A DNA stretch of 64,000 nucleotides from Zoogloea sp. (GCA_016720685.1 JADKKC010000001.1:124001-188000), one strand, 5' to 3'. Counted from the first letter of the stretch, positions 23,877 to 34,560 are shown. Numbers and translations: made by a program. Notes: generated by a model from the sequence alone, not told the origin.

Positions 23877-25847
23877 TCAGGCTGCCGGGGCGGGCGGGGC
23901 CTCGACGTTGGTTGCCGGGGCTTCCTGTGCCGCGTCGTCGGTCTCGCCCTGGGCTTCGTCCTCGATCTCGATGGGTTCGCTGCTCGTGCCGGCGAGTGTT
24001 TCCAGATAGGTGGCACGCAGGTCCACGTCGATCAGGTCGGTGCTGTCGATGACCAGCTGCACGCGGGTTCCCGGCGGCAGGGTCGGCATCGACGGCAGCT
24101 TGAAGACCAGCGGAATCTCTTCGAGGCGGACCAGGCTTTCGCGCAGCACGCGGGCGCTCATCCGCGGGTGGCCGGCCTGGCGCAGCCAGCGCAGACACCA
24201 GTAGCGCTCCATGCCGCGCTGGAATTCGGCGTAGGCGGCGTAGGTGAGTTCAAAGTCGCGCATCGCGGCGAGGAGGTCGGGCGACTTGGGCGGGAAGGCC
24301 GGGGCGGTGCCCTTGATCCAGCCGATCAGCTGCCACTGGTTGACGAGGTCCACATAGCGGCGCAGCGGCGAACTGGACCAGGCGTAGCAATCGACGCCAA
24401 GGCCTTCGTGGGGAGCGCTCGCGGTGGTCATGCGCACCTTGCCGCCGGTTTGGGCGCGGTACAGGGCCGGGATGCCGGCATTGGAGAGTGCCTTGCCCCA
24501 GGTGCTGTTGGCCGCAATCATCAGTTCGGCGACCAGCTTGTCCAGCGGGGAGCCACGGGAGCGGCGGCCGATTTCGATTTTGCCGGGGCCGTCGGGGGTG
24601 ATTTCGTTCCAGTCGACGCTGAAGTTGAAATCCACCATGTTCTGGTTGGCCGCGGGCTTGCCACGGCCGGCCTCGAGAACGGTGGCGAGTTCCCACAGCA
24701 GGGTCAGCTCGGCTTTCCACGGGAAGTCGGGGCCGCCTTCGACGAGGGTGGTTTCGTTGAAAACCGGCTCGATGTCGTGGTGGCGCAGGTTGGCGACCAC
24801 CGGCACGCGCTCGATGCGTGATTCGTTGCCGGTGACGATGAAGTCGCGGCTGACGTCGAGGTAAAGCGACAGGGCCGGGCAGTCGCGCCCTTCGCCGAGG
24901 GTGAAGCGCTCGACCATGTGGTCGGGCAGCATGGTGATCTTGTTGCCCGGCATGTACACCGTGGACAGGCGGTTGCGGGCGATGCCGTCGAGGCCGGATT
25001 CGCGACCGAAGCCAAGACCCGGCGCGGCGATGTGGATGCCGATGCGCCAGCCTGCGTCGGTGGCGGTGACCGAGAAGGCGTCGTCGATCTCGGTGGTGGC
25101 CGCGTCGTCGATGGAGAAGGCGCGCACGTCGGCAAGCGGCAGGTCGACGGGTTCGGTGGGTTCGTCGACGGTCGGAAAGCCGGTGCCGTCCGGGAAGTAT
25201 TCGAACAGGAAGCGGTCGAAGTGCAGCTCGTGGGACGAGGGCAGGGCGCCACAGGCCAGCATCAGGCGGGCTTGCGATTTGCCGGAGTCGGCGCTGGCGG
25301 CTTCAAGTGCCTTGGTTTCGAGGCGGTTGCGGTCGGGCTTGTAAAGCAGCTGGCGGACCAGCGGCTTGAACTCTTCGGGCAACTGGCCGGCGAGCAGTTC
25401 GTCGCGCATGCGCTCGATGGCTGCGGCTTGCTGGCGCTTTTTTTCGAGGCCGGTGAGGGCGGCCTGGAGGATTTCGGCCGGTGCCTTGCGGAAGCGGCCA
25501 CGGCTCTTGCGGTGGAAGTAGATCGGCGAGGCGTGCAGGCGCAGCAGCACGGCGGCGGATTCGACCGGGCTCGGTACGTGACCGTAGTATTCCTTCGCGA
25601 AGTCGACAAAACCGAATTCGTCTTCGCCGCAGACTTCCCACAGAAATTCGGTGTCGAGGCCTTCGGCTTCGGTTTCGGCGCGGTCGAGCAAATCACCGGC
25701 CGAAGGCTGGGTGAAACGCATCAGAACGTGGTTGCTCTTCAGCTTGAGGCGCTTGCCGTGGGGCGTTTCGACCTGCAGGGAGGCGTCGTTGTCGGTCAGG
25801 ATGGTGCCGGTCTTGAAGGCACCGTCCTCTTCGAAGAGCAAATTCAT
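23877..25847 (-). CDS. RNase II-family exoribonuclease (RNB domain)
   Basis: The 656-residue product carries the RNB catalytic domain from about residue 235: AFSIDDAATTEIDDAFSV with the Asp cluster that binds Mg2+, YMPGNKITMLPDHMVE, FNFSVDWNEITPDGPGKIEI and SSPLRRYVDLVNQWQ. The enzyme degrades RNA 3' to 5'. The tail is Glu/Asp/Ala-rich. RNase II (rnb) is likely; RNase R would be longer. No ribosome site stands before the ATG. A perfect 22-bp hairpin ends nine bases upstream of it, and a TATAAT box lies beyond, so control through mRNA structure is plausible. tonB-like and mtgA genes follow. Confidence 0.88.
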   Translation of the reverse strand: MNLLFEEDGAFKTGTILTDNDASLQVETPHGKRLKLKSNHVLMRFTQPSAGDLLDRAETEAEGLDTEFLWEVCGEDEFGFVDFAKEYYGHVPSPVESAAVLLRLHASPIYFHRKSRGRFRKAPAEILQAALTGLEKKRQQAAAIERMRDELLAGQLPEEFKPLVRQLLYKPDRNRLETKALEAASADSGKSQARLMLACGALPSSHELHFDRFLFEYFPDGTGFPTVDEPTEPVDLPLADVRAFSIDDAATTEIDDAFSVTATDAGWRIGIHIAAPGLGFGRESGLDGIARNRLSTVYMPGNKITMLPDHMVERFTLGEGRDCPALSLYLDVSRDFIVTGNESRIERVPVVANLRHHDIEPVFNETTLVEGGPDFPWKAELTLLWELATVLEAGRGKPAANQNMVDFNFSVDWNEITPDGPGKIEIGRRSRGSPLDKLVAELMIAANSTWGKALSNAGIPALYRAQTGGKVRMTTASAPHEGLGVDCYAWSSSPLRRYVDLVNQWQLIGWIKGTAPAFPPKSPDLLAAMRDFELTYAAYAEFQRGMERYWCLRWLRQAGHPRMSARVLRESLVRLEEIPLVFKLPSMPTLPPGTRVQLVIDSTDLIDVDLRATYLETLAGTSSEPIEIEDEAQGETDDAAQEAPATNVEAPPAPAA

Positions 25848-25856
25848 GGATTGGCG

Positions 25857-25911
25857 AGGGTCTGTTGACAGTCATTTCGGATGCCCCGTGAAATGACTGT
25901 CAACAGACCCT
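25857..25911 (-). repeat. Perfect 22-bp inverted repeat in the RNase gene leader
   Basis: 25857-25878 is the exact reverse complement of 25890-25911, with an 11-base loop. It lies entirely between the TATAAT box and the start codon of the RNase II-family gene, so it should be transcribed as a long hairpin near the mRNA 5' end. A 22-bp stem is in the size range cut by RNase III. It could instead be the fused ends of a lost insertion element; no transposase is nearby. Confidence 0.85.
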
Positions 25912-25928
25912 GGGCTGGAAAACAGCCG

Positions 25929-25934
25929 ATTATA
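25929..25934 (-). promoter_or_regulatory. -10 box for the RNase II-family gene
   Basis: The minus strand reads a perfect TATAAT, which would start transcription near 25922, about a dozen bases before the hairpin. No clear -35 hexamer is visible at the right spacing. Confidence 0.5.
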
Positions 25935-25951
25935 GCCAAGCCACGGGCAAG

Positions 25952-25980
25952 CCCGGTCGAAAGCGGTGCTTTCGGCCGGG
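25952..25980 (-). terminator. Hairpin after the chpA stop
   Basis: CCCGGTCGAAAG (25952-25963) and CTTTCGGCCGGG (25969-25980) pair over 12 positions with one G-T, directly after the chpA stop. There is no T-run, so termination is likely but not typical. Confidence 0.5.
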
Positions 25981-28788
25981 TCAGTGTGTGGCCTGGGTGA
26001 CGAAATCCCGGATCAGGCCGAGCAGGATGTCTTCGTCGTAGGGCTTGCCGAGGTAGTTGTTGACGCCGATTTCGTCCGCGTAACGCTTGTGCTTCTCGGC
26101 GGTGCGGGAGGTGATCATGATGACCGGCACGGCCTTGAGGCGCTTGTCGGCGCGGATGTTGCGGGTCAGGTCGAAGCCGTCCATGCGCGGCATTTCGATG
26201 TCGGCGATGATGACGTCCGGCGTGGCGGTGAGAAGCTGTTCCAGCGCGTCGACGCCATCCTTGGCCGTGATGACCCGGTAGCCCTCCCGTTCGAGCAGGC
26301 GGCCGGTGATCTTGCGCACGGTGAGGGAGTCATCGACCACCATGACCGTCGGGATGGCGGGGGCCGCGGGGGCCTGCGGCGTTACCGGCAGGTCGTCGTT
26401 GCCGGCCGGGCTGCGGCCAGCCAGCGCGACCGGGTTGAGAATCAGCACGATCTCGCCGTCACCAAGCACCGTGGCGCCTGAGTAGCCGACCATCCGGGCG
26501 TATTGCGGGCCGGCGTTCTTGACGACGATTTCCTGGTTGCCACGCAGCGCGTCCACATGGAGCGCCAGGGTTTCGCTGCCCGCACGCAGCAGCAGAACCC
26601 AGTTGAAGCGCTCGGCCTGGGCCTGCGACTGGTGGTCGCCGAGCAGGCGGGGCAGGTAGCGGTAGTTGAATCGTTCGCCGAGCCACTCGGTGCCCTTGTT
26701 GCGGCGGACTTCCTCGAGGGGCTGGGGCTTGAGTTCGAGCACCTGGGCGACCATCGAGGAGGGGATTGCAAAGGTGCGTCCGCCGGCACGCACGAGCAGG
26801 GCCTGGGTAACGGCGAGGGTGAGCGGCAGGTGGATACGGAAAGTGGTGCCTTGGCCGGCCTCGGTGGTAACGCTGATTCGTCCGCCGACGGCGGCGGTTT
26901 CGCTCTTGACCACGTCCATGCCGACACCGCGACCGGCCAGGCTGGACAGGCTTGCGGTGGTGAAACCGGGAACGAAGATCAGGTTGGTGAGGCGCTTGTC
27001 GTCGGCTTCCTCGTCCGGGTCGATGAGGCCGGTTTCGACGGCGTGGGCGCGGATGCGTGCAAAGTCGAGGCCGGCGCCGTCGTCGCGGAACTCGATCACC
27101 ACGTCGTTGCCTTCGTGGGTCACTTTGAGGGTGATCTGGCCGAGTTCGGCCTTGCCGGCGGCGCGGCGGACTTCCGGCGGCTCGATGCCGTGGGCGACCG
27201 CGTTACGGACCAGGTGGCCGAGCGGGCCGGTCATCACTTCGAGGACGGTGCGGTCGATTTCGATCTGCCCGCCGATGATGTCGAGGTTGGCGCGACGGCC
27301 GAGTTCCTTGGCGGTCTGGCGGACCAGGCGGTACAGCCGCTCGGCAAGGCTGTCGAACGGCACCATGCGCACGTGCATCAGCGATTGCTGGAGCTCGCGG
27401 GCCATGCGTGACTGGGCGTGGAGGGCGACTTCGGCGCCGTCCAGGTTCTTCAGCAGGTTTTGCTGGACGGTGGTCACGTCGCCGACGCTCTCCGCCATCA
27501 TCCGGGTGAGTTCCTGGAGGCGGGTGTAGCGGTCCATCTCCAGCGGGTCGAACTCGGTGTGATGGGTCTCGACCTGGGACAGGCGGGACTGCATCTGGGT
27601 GTCGGCCTGGATTTCGACTTCGCGCAGCTGGTTGCGCAGGCGGATGACGTTCTCGGTGAGGTCGAGCAGGGAGCGGCGCAGGGTGCGCAGTTCGCCTTCG
27701 ATGCGGGTGCGCGCGATGCTGATTTCGCCCGCTTCGTTCACAAACTGGTCGATGCGGCCGGCTTCGACGCGCAGCTGGGTGCGCGAGGCCTGGGCGGCGA
27801 TTTCGCCGGGTAGCGGCGCCGCGACTTCGTCCAGGGGAATCGCCGTTTCGACGACGCCTGTCGCTGCCGGTGCTGCCGCAGGCTGCGGGTGCTCGAGGGT
27901 GTCGAGCGTCTGGCGTGTCTGGTCGAGCGCGGTTTCGAGCTCGTCGACGATCTCGGTGCCGGACGGGCTCTGGCTGCGGGCGCGTTCGAGCCGCGATTCC
28001 AGGTCGTGCAGGCTTTGGCCGAGGGTCATTGCGCCGACCATCCGGGCGCTGCCCTTCAGGGTGTGGAGCAGGCGGGCGACGCTGGCGGCGTGGGCCGGAT
28101 CGGCAGGGGTCTCACGCCAGTTGCGCAGGGTCGTGTCGAGCTGGTCGAGCAGTTCGCTGCCTTCGTCGAGGAAGATGGGCAGCAGGTCGGTATCGAGTTC
28201 GTCGCGCAGTTGCGGCGCCGGCGCGGCCGGCTCGGCGGGCCGGGCGGCGACGGGGGGCGTGGCTTCGGGGCGCAGGCTGATGACTTCTGCCAGGTGGGAG
28301 GCGAGGATGTCGTTCAGGTGGGCAACGAGTTCGGGCGTCTCTTCGGGCAGCTCGCGGGCGTTGAGCTGGACGAGCATGCTTTCGAGCGAGGTTGCGGCGT
28401 CGTTGAGTACCTTTGCCTGTTCGGCCGCCGGTGCGCGGTCGTGGTCGGCAAGGCGTTGCTGGGCGAGTTCCAGGGCCTTGGCAAGGTGGTGGGGCGCCGC
28501 AAAGCGGGCCGTTCCGGAAATTCCGGACAGGGTATGTGCAGCGCGAATCGCCACAAGGGGCGGAGTCAGGCTCGGGTTGACCGACAGACGGGCCAGTTCA
28601 TGCCGCAGGGTGGCGATGTGCTGGCGGGCTTCGACGAGATAGAGATCGAACAGCGGCCGCGAAAGGGTGACGTTGCCGAGGCGTACTTCGTCTTTGTCGA
28701 GCTCTTCGACGGGCTGTGCGAGCTCTTCGACGGGCTGCGGGACCTCTTCGATAGACGGCGGAATCTCTTCGACGGCGATTTCTTCCAT
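25981..28788 (-). pseudogene. chpA: ChpA/PilL-type CheA hybrid kinase, C-terminal part of a broken gene
   Basis: This is the C-terminal half of the twitching-motility sensor kinase. In order: two Hpt domains with phospho-His in RAAHTLSGISG and LLHTLKGSARMVG; a dimerisation region; the HATPase with HLVRNAVAHGIEPP, FRDDGAGLDF and GRGVGMDVVKSE; a CheW-like domain; and a receiver domain with VMVVDDSLTVRK, the phospho-acceptor Asp in DVIIADIEMPRMDGF, and the Lys in NYLGKPYDED. The family sequence continues upstream of the first Met, to about 28853, where the frame breaks. One missing C in GAGTC (expected GAGCTC) would restore Glu-Glu-Leu-Pro-Glu-Leu. With the N-terminal part the protein would be about 1,940 residues. 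The lesion may be a sequencing error. Confidence 0.85.
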
Positions 28789-28974
28789 GTCGCCGAGCTC
28801 GAAGGATTCTTCGATGTCCGGTTCGGCAAACGCCTCGGACGGCAGCTCCGGGACTCTTCGCTGGACGGGGCGGGAATCTCGATGATTTCGTCGAGTTCCG
28901 CCAGGGCTTCCTCGACGGTGAGGATGTCCTCAGGCAGTTCGGGCAGCGCCTCTGCTTCGGGTTCTTCGGAGACG

Positions 28975-29040
28975 GGCTCGACAAAGGGGGGCTCGACAAA
29001 GGGGGCTCACAAAGGGGCTGACAAAGGCTCGACAAAGGGG
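28975..29040. repeat. Degenerate tandem repeat coding Phe-Val-Glu-Pro
   Basis: About five copies of a unit near GCTCGACAAAGGGGG (plus strand) lie end to end. On the coding minus strand the unit reads Pro-Phe-Val-Glu-Pro. By my count the copies are 15, 14, 12, 10 and 14 bases long, so indels break the reading frame inside the repeat and create the TGA at about 29007-29009. Confidence 0.75.
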
Positions 29041-31808
29041 AGCGCGGGCGTGGGCTCCTCGCTCAGGGCTTCTTCAAGGCCGAGCTCTTCGAAAGGCAGG
29101 TCGAAGTCGAAATTGAGGGGCGCGGCTTCAATGGCTTCTTCTGCCGCAGGCTCGATGTCTTCCTGGGGGGCGGGCTGGGGTGCTGCGACCGGGGCTGGCT
29201 CCGCGGGCCGGGCTTCGCCAAAGCTGATTTCGGGGAAGTTGAACTCGACGGGCTGGGGCGGGGCTTCCGGCTCTAAAGTGAAGGCGAGCGGGCTGGCCAG
29301 GTCCGTTTCGGTGAAGTCGTGGTCATCGGGCACCGTGATCGTGGCTTCGAGATCGAAGACCTGGACCTTCTCGTCGCTCGACGGAAGGCTTGCGGTGACT
29401 TTCTGGGCGGGCGCGGCAGGCGCAGGTGCCGCCACGGGTGCCGCTATAGGTGCCGCCACAGGGGGCGTTTCACCCTCGCTGCGCAGGCGTTCGGCCTCGG
29501 CCAGCAGGGGGGCGACGTTTTTGTGGATGCCGTCGTCAGCCTTGATCTGGTCGATCCAGGCCGAAAACGCTGCGTGGGCGTCGGCGATGAGCGCCAACAG
29601 CTCGTCACCGACCGGCAATTCAAGGCGCAGCCAGTGGTTCAGGGTTTGTTCGATGCTCCAGGCGGCTTCGCCCAGATCCTTGAGGCCGACCATGCGGCCG
29701 CTGCCCTTGAGCGTGTGGAAGCTGCGCCGGATGGTGGTGAGCACATCGGCGTCATGGGGATTCCGCTCGAGTTGTTCGAGGGCCACGGCGACGGTGGCGC
29801 GGACTTCGATGGCTTCTTCGATGAAGATGGCCAGCAGTTCGGCGTCGATCTCTTCTTCGCTGGCCTCGAGCAGACGACTTGCCTCGGCCGAAAGAGCGGG
29901 CGCTTCGGGGGCCGCGGGGATGGGGGTCGGTGCGTTGAACAGCTCGCCGGCGTCGAGCATCGTGAGCGCCTGGCGGGCCTGCTTTTCGAGTTCGAGATCG
30001 GCGGTAAGCGACGCGTCCTGGCGCAGGCTTTCGAGGTTCAGCTGCAGCTCGGTGCGCAGGCCGAAGTCGTCCGGGTTGTCCTTGAAGGCTGCGGTGAGGG
30101 CAGCGGTTTCGCGCTTTTGCTGGACCAGCTCGGCTTCGACGCTTTCTTCGGCAGCTTCCTGGCTGGCTTCCGGCCGCAGGATGCGTTCGAGATCGGCGGG
30201 GCCGTGCTGTAGGGCTTCGATGTAGACGCCGAGGGCGGACAGGCGGTGGGCGATTTCCTCGAAGGCGCGGCCGCTGGTGTCAGCGTCGGGCGCCGACAGG
30301 GTCGCGATGCGGGCGGCGGCGTCCTGGACGAGGCGTACGGCGGCGTCCTCGTTCATGACCGACAGGGCGCCTTCTACCTGCTTGAGCGGCGTGCGAACGG
30401 CAGCGAGGATGTCGGTGCGGCTTGGCGCGCGGAAGAAGCCGTCGAGGCTTTGTTCTACTTCGGCGAGGCTGTTGAGTATTTCGTGGGCGAGCTGGCGACT
30501 GACCTGGCGGGCCTGGGCGTCAGGCTCGGTGAGCGTAAGCGGTGCCAGCTGTTCGCCGCGCTGGTGGGCCTTGAGGCGCTGCAGCAGCAGGTCGATCTGG
30601 GCGTCTTCGCGGTTGTCGGCGCGGGCATGGGCGTCGAGGCGGGTGTCCAGCACCAGCATCGTGGTGGCAACGTCCATCGACAGTGCGTCGGTAAGGCGCA
30701 GCGGATCCTGGCGCAGCCAGCGTGCCGTTTCGCCAAGGGCGCCGGCCAGTTGGGCGACTTCGGGCTGGCCCAGGGTGAGGGCCTGTTCGATGACGGGGGC
30801 GATGGTGTCCTGGAAGCGCGGCAGGCCGATTGCGCCGCCTTTCGAGAACTGTGCCCAGGCTTCGCGGGCGTCGGAAAGCGCCTCGCGCAGCTTGCGCAGG
30901 ATCGGTGCGAGGGGCGTGTCGCTGATGCCGTGGTTGGCGGCAGGGATGAGCTCCTGGAGCGCGTAGCCGTCGCGGATGGCGTCGATGACCGGGCTGTGGG
31001 CGTCGGAAATGGCGACGTGGTAGAGCACGTCGCGCATCAGGCGCTCGGCGACGATGGCCGAGCCTTCCATGAAGCGGCGCATCTGGGCGTCGATGCGCCC
31101 GCACAGGCGCTTGGTGGCCGCGTCGGCCGGGATGGCCTGCTGTCCTAGCGCGTCGAAGAAGGCTGTGGCTGCAAACCAGAAGGCCCGCGAGGCCGGAACG
31201 CTCTGCTGGTTTTCGATGCCGGCGACGGCTTCGCGCATTTCCAGAGGGCCGGCCGGGTCTGCGCCGTTGCGGAACCATTTGAGCAGGCCCCGTTCGAAGC
31301 GGCCGCGCAATGCGCGCAGGTGTTTCGGGTCGTCGTTTATCCGGAGCGGGGCCGGGAAGGCCGGGCGCAGGCCCAGGTTGGGGAAGAACAGTTCGCCGGG
31401 CGTAGGGGCTTCCTGGCCACGGGCCCGGGCGAGCTCGGAGTAAAGGCCAAACAGTCGCAGGGCCTGGTCGGGCTGGCCGCGGACGAGTTCCTCCAGGTAG
31501 TTGCCGATGGCGGCAATGCAGCGGCTCGCGAGGCGGAGGGTGTCCGGTGTGCCCGGTACCTGCTGGCTGGCCATCTCGCCGAGCATGCGGTCGAGCTGCT
31601 CGGAGAACTGGGTCAGGCCATCCAGGCCGACGATGGAAAGGGCGCCGTGGGCCTGGTGCAGATGGGTCTGGGCGAACTTGATCCTGCCGGGGCGATCCGG
31701 GGCGGTTCCGGCTTCGGCGAGTGCCTCCAGGGCCCGTTCAAGGGCCAGGTTGATCTCGCCTTTGACCCAGGTCAGCGGACCCAGGTCGAGTTCATGTGCT
31801 GAGCTCAT
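29007..31808 (-). pseudogene. chpA: ChpA/PilL-type kinase, N-terminal part
   Basis: This is the N-terminal 933 residues of the Chp kinase. It begins MSSAHELDLGPLTWVKGEIN with a degenerate Hpt-like domain (THLHQAHGALSIVGLDGL), continues through long helical segments, and holds a canonical Hpt domain near residue 700 (RRSFHTLKGSGRMVGLKDLG). An acidic Pro/Ala/Glu-rich linker leads to the FVEP repeat, where TGA ends the frame. Sequence in the same frame after the TGA still reads as acidic linker (for example PELPEDILTVEEALAEL) until about 28853, so the stop probably interrupts one gene. It follows pilJ in the operon. The kinase phosphorylates PilG and PilH to control type IV pilus extension and retraction. 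Read-through, repeat variation or sequence error could each explain the stop. Confidence 0.85.
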
Positions 31809-31863
31809 CAGTGGTACGTGGTCGGAATCCGTTCCAGATCGGGGGAAGGGCGGTGTGCCGGGC

Positions 31864-33987
31864 TCAGACCTTGAAGCCGGAGACCGAACCCTTGAGTTCT
31901 ACTGCCAGGTCAGCCAGTTCGCCAATGGAGACGGCGGTCTGCTGGGTGCCGGTGGTGGTGCGGTCGGTGATGGCAAGAATGCCTTTCATCTTTTCGGCAA
32001 CCTGGGTTGCGGCCTTGGCCTGGATTTCGGTGCTGACGGAGATGCGTTCGATCAGTTCGGCGGTTTCGGCTGAAACGCGTTCGATCTCGGCGAGTTCCTG
32101 GCCGGCGGTTTCGGACAGCCGGGCACCGTCCACCACGTCGCGGGTGGCGTTTTCCATGGCGGTCACGGCGTCGCCGGTGTCGGTTTGAATGGTTTTCACG
32201 ATCGCGCCGATCTGCTTGGTGGCTTCGGCGGAACGTTCGGCAAGGCGCTGCACTTCTTCGGCAACCACCGAGAAACCGCGGCCTGCTTCGCCGGCAGAGG
32301 CGGCCTGGATGGCCGCGTTGAGGGCGAGCACGTTGGTCTGTTCGGTAATGTCGGAAATCAGTTCGACGATTTCACCGATCTCCTGGGACGATTCGCCCAG
32401 GCGCTTGATGCGCTTGGAGGTTTCCTGGATCTTCTCGCGGATGTCGTTCATTCCCTTGATGGTGTCTTCCACCGCGGCGGCGCCCTTCTGGGCGGCTTCG
32501 AGGGAGCGACGGGCCACGTGGGCGGACTGCAGTGCGTCTTCGGAGGCCGCACTCATTGAACTGGCCATGCTCTGGGCGGTTTCGCCGGCGAGACGGAGTT
32601 CCTGGGACTGGCGCTCAGTGGATGAGAGCAGTTCGTCGGAGGTGCGCTGGGCCGATTCGGTGGCGCTGGTTACGCGCAGGGCGGCATCGTTGATGCGGCG
32701 CACGAGAACGGAGAGTTCTTCAATCGTGTAGTTCACCGAGTCGGCAATCGCGCCGGTGATGTCTTCGGTGACCGTGGCGCGCACGGTAAGGTCGCCGTCG
32801 GCCAGGTCACCCATTTCGTTCATCAGCCGCAGAATGGCCTGTTGGGTGCTGTTGCGCTCGGTTTCGGCGGCTTCGCGCAGGTTGTCGGATGAGTGGCGGC
32901 GGCGCGCGATGTCGTCGTTGTAGGTTTTTGCCATCAGCACGAGGCAGGCCAGGGCGAGCAAGGCGCAGAGAATGATCGCCATGCTGACCCAGGTGAAGAA
33001 GCCGGTGTAGGCGTGCGAGTAGCCTTCGGCCAGGGCGGTGGTCTTTTCGAGGAGCGGGGTGGAGTCGATGAAAATGTGACTGCCGGCTTCCTTCGCCTTG
33101 ACGAGTAGCTGGATGCTGCCGAGGATGGTCGCGACGGCAGCGAGGTTGTCCTTGCCGACCGCTTCCAGTTCGACGAGCTTGGCCTTGGTGTCGCTGCCTT
33201 CGGCGGTCATTTTCTGGAGTTGCTCCAGCTGTTCGCGGAAGGTGTTGGTGTCCTTGCCGAGCAGGAACGCGACTTCCGGGTCGATGGCGTTGGCGATCAG
33301 GAGGGCGTTGGCGTTTTTGGCGATGCGCTGGGTGAGCATCACGACCTGGTTGGCGGTGGCAATTTCACGTGCAGCTGCGCCGCCCTGCAGCTTGAGGGCC
33401 GCAACCTGCTCGGAGAGGTCGAGCAGTTGGGGGTTCTTGCCATTGATTATGGCGACGGCCTTGCCCAGGTTGGTCAGGTTCTTTTCTTCCTTGACGAGCT
33501 TTTCAGCGTCGGCGTCGGTTTTTTTCCAGGCTTCGGTCACGGCGGCGAGTTCGTCGGTGACAGCGCTGCTGCCGCCCGGGACGCCGGTGCCGTTGATGTC
33601 GCCGCCGTCGGTCACGGCTGCCAGAAGGGTGTTGAACTGCTCGCGGCTGCGCTTCAGTTCGCCGAAGGCCGCGGGCTCACCCTGGAGCGCGATCTGGCTG
33701 GCCTTGGCGAGCTGCTGGGACAGGGTGCGCATCTGACCGGCGGCCGTGACATACGCGGTGCCGAAACTGCTGACCCTGACCTGGTAGAGCACCAGCGCGG
33801 CGGTCAGGATGGCAAGGATCAGGAACGGGGTGCGCAGCATGCGCAACTGTTCGGACGCGCTCCGGCCAGCAAGGAGGGGAAGGGTGCTGCCGACCTGGGG
33901 TTTGTCCCCTACTTCGAGAATGGTGTCCACGTTCGTGGATGCTGCCTTGTTGCTGTCCCGTGACAGTCCCGGTAGCTTGAATGCCAT
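31864..33987 (-). CDS. pilJ: Twitching-motility methyl-accepting chemoreceptor PilJ
   Basis: The 707-residue protein has two membrane helices (about residues 53-72, and around 340), a periplasmic region with two PilJ-type helical modules, a HAMP-like segment and the cytoplasmic signalling domain. The hairpin tip reads ISDITEQTNVLALNAAIQAA. PilJ senses surface contact or pilin and passes the signal through PilI to ChpA. It lies between pilI and chpA in the operon. No pilK (CheR-like) or chpB (CheB-like) gene is present at this locus, so adaptation enzymes, if any, are elsewhere. Confidence 0.93.
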   Translation of the reverse strand: MAFKLPGLSRDSNKAASTNVDTILEVGDKPQVGSTLPLLAGRSASEQLRMLRTPFLILAILTAALVLYQVRVSSFGTAYVTAAGQMRTLSQQLAKASQIALQGEPAAFGELKRSREQFNTLLAAVTDGGDINGTGVPGGSSAVTDELAAVTEAWKKTDADAEKLVKEEKNLTNLGKAVAIINGKNPQLLDLSEQVAALKLQGGAAAREIATANQVVMLTQRIAKNANALLIANAIDPEVAFLLGKDTNTFREQLEQLQKMTAEGSDTKAKLVELEAVGKDNLAAVATILGSIQLLVKAKEAGSHIFIDSTPLLEKTTALAEGYSHAYTGFFTWVSMAIILCALLALACLVLMAKTYNDDIARRRHSSDNLREAAETERNSTQQAILRLMNEMGDLADGDLTVRATVTEDITGAIADSVNYTIEELSVLVRRINDAALRVTSATESAQRTSDELLSSTERQSQELRLAGETAQSMASSMSAASEDALQSAHVARRSLEAAQKGAAAVEDTIKGMNDIREKIQETSKRIKRLGESSQEIGEIVELISDITEQTNVLALNAAIQAASAGEAGRGFSVVAEEVQRLAERSAEATKQIGAIVKTIQTDTGDAVTAMENATRDVVDGARLSETAGQELAEIERVSAETAELIERISVSTEIQAKAATQVAEKMKGILAITDRTTTGTQQTAVSIGELADLAVELKGSVSGFKV

Positions 33988-34037
33988 GTTTGTCTTTTTT
34001 CAGCGAGCGTTGCCCGCTGCTCCTCCAGAATGGTTTT

Positions 34038-34553
34038 TCACGATTGGGCGGCGTCAAGAAAACGCGCGTGATTCAGAAGATCGGCCACCTTGAGCCGGGT
34101 CCAGGCGTTGCCGTAGGCGTCCTGCACCTGTTCGCCGATCCAGGGGCGGTCTGCGTCGGCATGGGTGGGAACTGGCTCGAAATCCTCAATGGAGCGCAGG
34201 CCCAGGGCGCGCGTGACGAGCAGGGCGCAATTCTGGTTATGGCGCACGCCAACCAGCAGCAGGCGCGCATGTCCGACGGGAGCAATCGGCAGGTCGTCGT
34301 GAAAGGCTGCGAAATCGACAACGCCGAACAGGTTGCCGCGAACGCTGGCAAGTCCGCGGAACCATGACTGGGCAAGGGGAACCGGGGCCAGGGGCGGGAC
34401 GGCGAGGATTTCGCCGGCTTCGGTGAGGTCGACGAGCCAGTTGCGCTTGCCGGCCTGAACGGCGAGGAGCGCCGAGGCGCGGTTGTCCTGGGCGCCGGCG
34501 AGCCGCCGTGCGAGCCCGGCCTGGAATTCGTGGAGGCTGATCCGCTTCGCCAT
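34038..34553 (-). CDS. pilI: CheW-like adaptor PilI
   Basis: The 171-residue product is a single CheW domain: LVDLTEAGEILAVPPLAPVP, SWFRGLASVRGNLFGVVDF and LLVGVRHNQNCALLV match the CheW beta-barrel pattern with its internal Arg-Gly turn. It couples PilJ to the ChpA kinase. Its place between pilH and pilJ identifies it as PilI. Confidence 0.9.
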   Translation of the reverse strand: MAKRISLHEFQAGLARRLAGAQDNRASALLAVQAGKRNWLVDLTEAGEILAVPPLAPVPLAQSWFRGLASVRGNLFGVVDFAAFHDDLPIAPVGHARLLLVGVRHNQNCALLVTRALGLRSIEDFEPVPTHADADRPWIGEQVQDAYGNAWTRLKVADLLNHARFLDAAQS

Positions 34554-34560
34554 GGGGATG

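Noticed and set aside
25857..25911. Insertion sequence or MITE at the RNase gene leader
   Set aside because: There is no transposase, no evident target duplication and only 11 bases between the arms. It is kept as an alternative in the finding, not as a mobile-element call.
28975..29040. CRISPR array
   Set aside because: The repeat units are contiguous without spacers and encode a Phe-Val-Glu-Pro stretch inside chpA.
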